Of a stretch of DNA of 27,480 bases, positions 21,391 through 27,480 are shown one piece after another. The DNA is taken from positions 1-27,480 of the forward strand of contig JAAMXP010004162.1 of NCBI GenBank assembly GCA_019693395.1, given 5' to 3'. The position numbers and the translations under genes are program-made. Below the pieces are notes generated by a model. It made no database searches. It had not been told where the DNA came from and was given only the letters and a program-made list of their open reading frames with translations. The stretch is from Ettlia oleoabundans (Eukaryota > Chlorophyta > Chlorophyceae > Chlamydomonadales). Within the stretch, counting starts at the first letter, position 1. The number at the start of each line of letters is the position of its first letter.

Positions 21391-22153
21391 GGACGGTGGG
21401 CGACGGCGGTTCCCAGCAGGCACGGGGCTCCAGTCCGGCATCACGCATTGCTAATGGACAGCGTTCTCGCCTCGAAGGGAGCCTTGAACAGCGCGCCGCT
21501 GGACCTGCGGCCGCTGCAGCACGGTTTTCAGCAACCATCCAATGTAGTCCACCCAGCAGTCCCAAATCTCTCTGGCTCTACGTTCTGACGAGGATGCAAC
21601 ATGCAACTTCCAATGCGTGGCGTCGTCCAGCCGTTTGCTAATCGGCTTTCTTGGCAAATTCTGCAGAAACTGCCCAGCTCAGCAAGTGGACGCCCGCCTC
21701 TCGCATCCCTCTGTTTGTAGATTGCAAGTGGAAAGGGACGTCTTGGTGGCTTGGGGGTCCCGGTTTTGCCGTCCGGTGCGCATACCTGGGCTGGGTCTCG
21801 CTGTTGACGCCCCTGCAGGCATCAGCGAGCTAGCCTGCTCGCTGGTATGCGCAACTAGATGCCGCCCGGCAGGCGGAGACAGCGGTTGCCTTGCTGCCCG
21901 CCTTTGCCGCCGACCGCTCTGCCGCCTTCCCTGCCGCTGCCCTGGCACTCTACCGCCGATGCTATGCACCCGCCTGTGAATGGCACCCTAATCTGCCGGT
22001 GCTCGTTACGCTGAAACTCTGCAGGAACGACACATTTTACTTGTGCACAACATCAACTTACCGTGCGCTAGCTTTCAGCAGCGCAGCAACAGCCGCAGCT
22101 GCAGCAGCAAGTAGGCCACCAAAGGCCACCAGGCGTGGCAGCAGTCATCTAGC
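21391..22153. promoter_or_regulatory. divergent upstream region of the oxygenase and NDUFB3 genes
   Basis: This should contain the missing 5' exon and promoter of the minus-strand oxygenase and the promoter and leader of the plus-strand NDUFB3 gene. A minus-strand open frame at 21657-21451 and a plus-strand one at 21617-21979 have no family signature. I could not place a splice-consistent start exon or a TATA box. Confidence 0.4.
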
Positions 22154-22330
22154 ATGGGCTACAACTTCAGGAAGGCCGAGGCCTGGCGGCAACACCCGCT
22201 GCTAACGAACACCATGCGCCACTCGGTGCCCGGCTTTGGCGTGGGCCTAGTGGCCTTTGCTGCTTACGTGGCGTACGATCAAATGAGCAAGCAGCAGCAG
22301 CAAGGCGGCAAGGCAAACAACCATCACTGA
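22154..22330 (+). CDS. NDUFB3: NADH:ubiquinone oxidoreductase subunit B12 (NDUFB3-like)
   Basis: Small accessory subunit of mitochondrial complex I, in the membrane arm. The uninterrupted 58-codon frame runs from ATG 22154 to TGA 22328-22330. It shows the family core: RKAEAWRQHPLL (compare D/E-x-W-R-x-H-P), then MRHSVPGFGVGLVAFAAYVAYDQ, which is the conserved R-H-x-x-P-G-x-G-x-G stretch leading into the single transmembrane helix. It ends in a polar tail with four Gln and KANNHH. The length is a little below that usual for plant and animal members, which are about 70-100 residues. The ATG is the only Met before the core motif, and no intron is needed. The upstream bases may belong to a leader intron. 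Identification rests on a short motif, but order and spacing fit well. Confidence 0.85.
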   Translation: MGYNFRKAEAWRQHPLLTNTMRHSVPGFGVGLVAFAAYVAYDQMSKQQQQGGKANNHH

Positions 22331-22528
22331 GTGCTGCAAACTCGCACAAGCTGGTCAGCATCCACTCGTTCCTGCTCACGCAAATGCCGTGCCGAGCCTC
22401 CTGCAACCTCACTCAATGCACTTGTTGGCCTGAAGCCCCATCTGTGTCTTTTCTTTCTCCGTTTCGTTTTGTCACCTTGGCACAGCCTCTCAGGCAGTGC
22501 ATGCATGCAGCCAGCCCCCGTTTTCTGC

Positions 22529-22533
22529 TGTAA
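22529..22533 (+). terminator. TGTAA polyadenylation signal of NDUFB3
   Basis: TGTAA on the plus strand about 200 bases after the NDUFB3 stop codon. Confidence 0.5.
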
Positions 22534-23097
22534 GCTTGGAACTGCACTCAACGCTATTGCGCCGTTGTTTTGTGCCAGGGATTCAGCGGAGGCGCTACAC
22601 TTCACTCTGGTTCATCGCAGTTGGAGGTTATTACTTGGTTGCGGCGAGCCATGCTACTAGAACAATTATGGTGGCATGCCTATTGCACCAGGAGCAACAA
22701 ACGCTGCCAAAAGGGACGAGCTTTACCCAGCCGGCAAGCTCCCACCCTCCCAGCCAGCAAACTCCCACCCCCCCTCAAGCGGACGTGCCTGGGATATGGA
22801 GGGAGAGGGCCGACACACCGCTGTGCCGCTGCTTCATCAACGCACTGTCGCTGCCGCTCAGCGGCGCTGCTGTTGCTGCTGCCCAGGCATGCTGACGTGA
22901 TTGCTGGTGCTCAGCAGCGCTGCTGTTGCTGCTGCGCTGCCGCGAAGTCACGCTGCCACTATTGCCGTTGCTCAATCGTGCTGCAACACACGCCTCCAAA
23001 TCAAGATTCCATCTGTCGCATTTGAGTATACAAGCACGCTGCTGCTGCTTAAACCGCGCTGCTGCTTGATCGTGCTGCCGCTTAACAGCGCTGCCGC
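22534..23097. other. convergent spacer with GCTGCT/CTG-rich low complexity
   Basis: No gene is supported. From about 22840 to 23095 the plus strand is full of GCTGCTG, GCTGTTGCTG and GCTGCCGCT stretches, including a repeated GCGCTGCTGTTGCTGCTG at about 22863 and 22917. On the minus strand this is CAG-rich 3' sequence of the proteasome gene. I saw no TGTAA for the minus-strand gene here. Confidence 0.5.
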
Positions 23098-25294
23098 TTA
23101 ATCCCGCTTAAGCTCCAGCTTGTCAATCTTGATTCCGTCCTTTGTGATGATCAAGATCTCCACATCATCGCCCTGCAGTGTGAGGAAGAAGGCAGCACAA
23201 GGGCAGGATGCGTGAGTAACCCTCTCGGTTCCACGGGTCGGCCTGCAATTTAAACGAGACTGCAGTAGGAGGGCATGATGCGTAGCATCCCTCAAATGCA
23301 AGGGGCGGGCATGAAGAGAGGGTTGGAGATAGTATATAGAGCCCAAGCACCACGCTGCCTGCCCCTGGAACGCATTCCAGCTAAAAGCAACGATCGACTC
23401 CCGCTCCTGCAGAAGAGGACCGGGGCACAGCTTGTTGTGTTGGCTCATGTGCTTTGTTTTCAGCGGCCGCCAAACTCACTGTGTAGATGTCTCGCTCCCC
23501 TGCAGACACAAAGGCGCCCTTGACCAGGTCCACCGCCTGGTCCAGAGGCAGAGAGCTCAGCCATTGCTGCAGAGTGGGTAGGGACATGCCAAGAGATATG
23601 ACAGAAATGATTGAAAGCTGCGCCCTGCTGCAAAACCAGGGAAATGGGCAACGAGGGAAAGCGGCAGAGAGATCAGCCGTTGCTGCAGGCAGTGAGGGAG
23701 GAATGCAAATGGCAGTGAGGTTGGCAACTAGCCTACATAAATTTCACACATGTATGCATATATGTGTTACACCGTACCTGCGGCGGCAGCACCAGCGGGC
23801 TAGCTGCCTTGAGCTGGTTGTCCAATACGGGCTGGATCAGCTCCTTGCCACTGCCTGAGAAAGGCGGAAAGCAAGAACACAGTAGCGAGGAAATGTAAGG
23901 GGGATAACCAGGAACAGCTGCATCTACACAGTACAAAGGCAGGCAGGAGTGGAGGGGATAGCTGCCGCAAAGGGCACGTGAATGTCCTCAAACAGCATCA
24001 ACCTCCACACCACGGTAAGAAAAGCAAACCATCAAGTTAATGGCACGTTGGTGGGGAAGGAGAGGACTGCGCAAAAGGTTTGGCTTTCCCTCACCTGGGA
24101 GATTCACATTGACATTGGGAAGAAAGGAAANGGCAGGTTGCTATCGAACTCACCCTGGCAGCCGTAGCCCACGCGCTCGTACGACCCGATTGCGTCGTAC
24201 GTGTACACCGCACCTCGGCCTGCAGCAACGAGGTAGGGCAGGTGGGAGTCAAGAAATGCAATAAACCCGCGGGGAGTCGAACAATGCGCTGCTTGCAGAT
24301 AGATGGGATACGGTGCAGAGCGCGAGAGATTGATGGTTATGAGGCGCGCAACATGAACATGAGCTGATTCTTCAGCTCCAATCTGCCAGGCCCTTCCAGG
24401 GTGTAGTCACGCAAGGACCAGCTGCCCCTATCCCTAGCCGCAGCAGCAGCCGCACCCACCCTCATCATCCAGGCCCGCGCAGAGGTTGAAGGTGTAGTAG
24501 GGAAAGAAGCGCTTGTAGTAGAGGGTGTTTGAGAGGAGCTGGGCCATGGCGGGGCAGCTCATGGGCTTTCCGTGGTTGAACTGGTAGGTGACGTGGCGCA
24601 TGTGCAGCATCTTGTGCAGCGTCTCCATGTCTGCCTGCATGCCCGCGCTGGCAATCACGCACTTGGGGTTCCTGCAAGGCAAGGCGGGGGGCAGGGGTGA
24701 GAAGCGGGGATCGACTAGAAGCAAGGGGTTGGGCGGTACTAGCGGCAGCAGCAGGCAGGAAGTGCGAGAAGCAGCTTGGGGTAGGCAGTACAACAACGAC
24801 AACAATGATATTGTGCAGCGCAGCAGGGATAAGAAGGTTTAGGGGCAACAACAGGCGGGCAGCAGGAGCGGCAGCAGTTAGGCAGGACATGCGACCAGCA
24901 GCTGGGGGGTGACAGCAGCACAACAACAGGTAACGATGCCGCTTCTTACTACTCACAGCTGCAGGACCTTGGATTTGCTCCGTGTGAGGATGCTGTAGCC
25001 TGTGGACATGCGAGTGCTGGCAGCAACCACGCAGTAGTTATCGCCCGCCACCGCCACCACCGTGCCGCCGTTGTCGTCATACCTGCGGCAGTCCGGGTGG
25101 CAGCTAACAAGTTACCCCCATGATCTGCAGTCCATATCGAACAGAGATTTGTAAGGCGCGCAGGCAGGACGGCGGCAGGGTGATTGAGGCCAGGCACTGG
25201 TCTGCAGCTTGACGCACGGGCTCCATGTCGCTCTCTCTTTTACCGGCGCCCCTGCCGCAGGCACTAATGCGCGCATAGGCAGCGCCGCGGCCAT
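23098..25294 (-). CDS. PBF1: 20S proteasome subunit beta-6 (PSMB1/PBF1 type)
   Basis: Non-catalytic beta ring subunit of the 20S proteasome core. Exons (minus): 25294-25218, 25082-24957, 24671-24460, 24219-24154, 23854-23778, 23566-23480, 23172-23098 (TAA); phases join exactly and give 239 residues. Family features in order: RATWSPYDDNGGTVVAVAG at the N-terminus, STRMSTGYSI, MSCPAMAQLLSNTLYYKRFF, PYYTFNLCAGLDDEGRGAVY, YDAIGSYERVGYGCQG, LLD-type PVLDNQLK, SAGERDIYTGDDVEI, and the basic end LKRD. The Thr of GGT corresponds to the position that is catalytic in active subunits, but beta-6 has no autocatalytic processing of the usual kind. ATG 25294 begins a short Ala-rich leader; it is the first of two in-frame Met codons. 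The assembly gap base at 24131 is intronic. Very close to plant PBF1 in length and sequence. Confidence 0.95.
24131..24131. other. ambiguous base (n) in the assembly
   Basis: A single undetermined base inside a proteasome gene intron (23855-24153). It affects no codon and marks the sequence as draft. Confidence 0.95.
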
Positions 25295-26892
25295 AGCTGC
25301 AAAGCGTCCCGAACCCCCACAGCTGATCAAAGGAAGCTGGTCAAGCGGACGTGACGTATACAAACAGACAATCTACATAAAGAGTATTCAGACTATGACA
25401 GTCCAGGCTGCGACCACTGGCCACATCAGGCGCCGTCAGCGTGGGCAAAGGCGCAGCTGCCGCCGCAAGGGGTGTGCCACCGTGCTTACATTGGTGCAAA
25501 TAGCTGCAAGGCGCATTGATGTGCAATAAGTGCAGCGTGGGCGAACAATCTCCAAATCTCACGTACGGAACGACAATGTCATGTGAACTGTGCAAAGATT
25601 CGTGGGGCTCTCACGCCACTATGGCAACAGAGTTTGTTGAAGTTATGGCCAGCCCCAGCACCACACAAACTTGACTTGCTTGGTTCATCAAAATGGAAAT
25701 TCTTTTTTGTTTTCTTGGCAGGTGGTGCGCATCTACCTGTAGTGTAGTGAAGGGCGAACCAGTCAAGGGGAATGTTGAGCTGATTGCCCTGGTTGACCTG
25801 ATGCCCCCACCGATTGCCTAACTGGCTGATTGGCAAGGCCAGAAGAAACCTAACAAATTGTACATCCTGTTGGTTGGGCGTTTGGGGGAGCAGATGCAAT
25901 TCCTGTTTTCATATGTTCTGGTTGGTTTCTTGCTTTCTGGGTCCGCAACGCTGGCAGACCACAGCAAGCTGCACCCCGCTGTGACACCCGCTGGGCGTTG
26001 AGGAATTGATGAGATAGCCGGCTGCTGCCAGCAGTTGTGAGGTATGGCCGCCATTACTGCAAAACTACCGACCGTCATCTGCAGCTGACATGCAGCAGTG
26101 AGACTGGCAGTATTGCAGCTTCGTCACAACGCCCACGCTCCTGATGCTTGGGCTCGTCAGTTGCTGCCAGCCAGGCAACCATGGCGCAATACTTAACCCG
26201 CTTACGGCTTTGGTACCATGTGCTGGTACGCCGGGTCGCAGCTGGTGTCCTGATAGGCCGCTCCTTGGCTGGCGCTGTGGCAAAGAGCGCGCCGCTGCCA
26301 TCATTCCCCTCGTTCCCGCAGCAGCACCACCAAACGCACCTTGTGCCACCTCCCTTGCTCCGTACCCGTCAACTCGTCTGGCCCGCCTGTTTCATGGTAG
26401 TGCTAGACTTTATCGTCACTTGAATGCCAGCACAAGTCATGAGGGCCCTGTGTTTGTTCCATACCAAAATTTTGCCAGGGCAGCCTTGGCAGTCGACGGC
26501 CACCTGCAACTAGCAGGGCTGGCGCCTTCAGGAGCTGAGCCTCTGGGCGTGTGTTTTGCGCCAGTTGACTGGTTGACTCTTTCTTCAGCGAGCGGGCCGA
26601 CATACAACCAATGCTGACTGCAACTGTTTTTACTCCACTACGGGGTGGGCGTATTGGCTAGGTTCACCAAATCCGCCGCTGCAGCTGCCTCATCGGCCCG
26701 CAGCTGTGTTTTGACCCACCCATAGCTGAGGTGCTGGACCACACCAGCAAACCACCCCCTGTATTGGTTTTGATCAGTATATACCATTACTGCTTCACTT
26801 GGCCCCTAATGTCGCGCACCCACATACACACGCAAGGTGCCAGCTGGGACAAACAACCTTGGCCACCCAAGGGAAAGAAAGAATTTTCTTAG
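25295..26892. other. about 1.6 kb with no recognised gene
   Basis: The first part should contain the PBF1 promoter. Around 25600-25950 the sequence is clearly more AT-rich than its surroundings, with T-runs and several CCAAT/ATTGG strings. A plus-strand open frame (26144-26617, 157 codons from ATG) has a protein-like C-terminal half (VFVPYQNFARAALAVDG, GVCFAPVDWLTLSSASG), but its N-terminal half is unconvincing and I recognise no family. No transposase or reverse-transcriptase motif was seen. A TATATA string lies at 26778-26783. Confidence 0.4.
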
Positions 26893-26906
26893 CTTCTATA
26901 TAGAAG
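26893..26906 (+). promoter_or_regulatory. palindromic TATA-box candidate for the secreted-protein gene
   Basis: CTTCTATATAGAAG is a perfect 14-bp palindrome centred on TATATA, 62 bases upstream of the ATG at 26968. The spacing suits a TATA box with a short leader of about 30 bases. Confidence 0.5.
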
Positions 26907-26967
26907 ATGCATTGCTCTCGATTGCAGCAAAACATTGGTTTCCTCGAGTTCTGATCACGCCAGAATC

Positions 26968-27480
26968 ATGCGTGTCATACTCGCTCTTGCCCTCATTGCC
27001 CTGGTGGTGGGCGCCGCAGGTGAGTGAGTCGAGCAGCGAACGCATGCTTCAAGGACCGCTACTCCTCTTTACCACGCTGAACGCGTCAACCGAGTTGTAT
27101 AAGATTCATTGGTTAAGGGTTTATGTGCAGACGGGCCGTTGCCACGGATGCCTTTTCTACGATGCTGCCGTCCAATGTCCCGCCCATGCCACCAACTCCT
27201 GCATCCTTCCCTGATGGTGCGCTGCAGCCCATGAGGGCCATTACCACGAGGAAACCAAGTCCCCCGAAGTCGACCGCAAGGATGACCGCTCCCCGGCACC
27301 CGCTAACGGTGAATATTCCCCGGCACCCAGTGAGCGCTCCCCCGACCGTGAGGGCTCCCCTGACCGCGAGGGTAATGACGACCGCTCCCCCGACTACGAG
27401 CGCTCCCCCGACCGCGAGGGTATTGATGAGCGCTCCCCCGACCGCGAGGGTAATGATGAGCGCTCCCCCGACCGCGAGGG
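26968..27480 (+). CDS. secreted protein with SPDRE repeats (partial, runs off the window)
   Basis: I do not recognise a named family. Exon one (26968-27019) encodes MRVILALALIALVVGAA, a typical signal peptide, and ends before a GTGAGTGAG donor; exon two starts at 27228 after a CTGCAG acceptor (phase 1 at both ends) and is open to the window edge. The mature part begins HEGHYHEE, then KSPEVDRKDDRSPAPANG, then repeats of SPDREG with NDE or IDE spacers: five SPDRE and one SPDYE before the edge. The repeat region is a polyampholyte, rich in Asp/Glu and Arg with regularly placed Ser-Pro. It is likely extracellular or in the secretory pathway and could be a cell-wall or matrix protein; that is inference. 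The start is supported by the signal peptide and the TATA-like palindrome upstream. Confidence 0.65.
27335..27480 (+). repeat. coding tandem repeat CGCTCCCCCGACCGCGAGGG
   Basis: The 20-base core recurs with 10-base variable spacers (unit about 30 bp, with some shorter units). Codons of the core are nearly identical in every copy, which points to recent expansion or homogenisation. The array continues past the window. Confidence 0.9.

Noticed and set aside
21451..21657. Minus-strand frame upstream of the oxygenase as its N-terminal exon
   Set aside because: It lacks an ATG, has no transit-peptide character (WDCWVDYIGWLLK) and no phase-compatible donor into the KFNWFEH exon that I could find.
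22840..23095. CTG/CAG-rich stretch as a CRISPR-like or satellite array
   Set aside because: Units are irregular in length and sequence with no constant spacer; simple low complexity near a gene 3' end.
26144..26617. 157-codon plus-strand frame as a gene
   Set aside because: The C-terminal half looks protein-like and faintly recalls an FAP-x-DW pattern, but the N-terminal half is unconvincing and there is no recognisable domain. Kept only as a note in the intergenic entry.

Overview
This is nuclear DNA from a eukaryote, most likely a chlorophyte green alga of the Chlorophyceae. The reasons are dense short GT-AG introns with strong GTGAGT/GTGGGT donors and CTGCAG-type acceptors, GC-rich third codon positions, TGTAA polyadenylation motifs downstream of stop codons, a plant/green-alga-specific kinesin (KCBP), a chloroplast-type Rieske oxygenase, and a centriole gene (SAS-4/CPAP) found only in lineages that build centrioles. 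The assembly is a draft: one 'n' sits in an intron at 24131. I could not assign a species. Exon joins below were built by hand from conserved protein sequence, splice signals and reading-phase continuity.

Layout. Positions 1-396 hold the probable 3' end of a plus-strand gene, followed by a 66-69 bp tandem repeat and a TGTAA signal. The minus strand from 9796 to 1610 carries a full MyTH4-FERM-kinesin (KCBP) in at least 21 coding exons. About 1 kb upstream, head-to-head on the plus strand, lies a SAS-4/CPAP (TCP10-domain) gene in six exons (10830-15386). Convergent with it, on the minus strand (about 21268 to 16141), is a Rieske/mononuclear-iron oxygenase of the pheophorbide a oxygenase/PTC52/TIC55 group, with 15 exons that include a 17-nt and a 16-nt microexon. 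A short intronless gene for the complex I subunit NDUFB3/B12 follows on the plus strand (22154-22330). The proteasome beta-6 subunit gene (PBF1/PSMB1 type) is on the minus strand in seven exons (25294-23098). After about 1.6 kb without a recognised gene, the window ends inside a plus-strand gene for a secreted protein with SPDRE repeats (from 26968).

The genes are mostly unrelated housekeeping genes. The one pairing with a possible common theme is KCBP next to SAS-4: a microtubule motor and a centriole assembly factor sharing one upstream region. I found no transposase, reverse transcriptase, CRISPR array, tRNA or rRNA. The best leads are splice-level: duplicated or triplicated 3' splice sites in KCBP and SAS-4, two GC-AG introns, two microexons, and the SPDRE-repeat secreted protein. 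I do not see a new multi-gene system.
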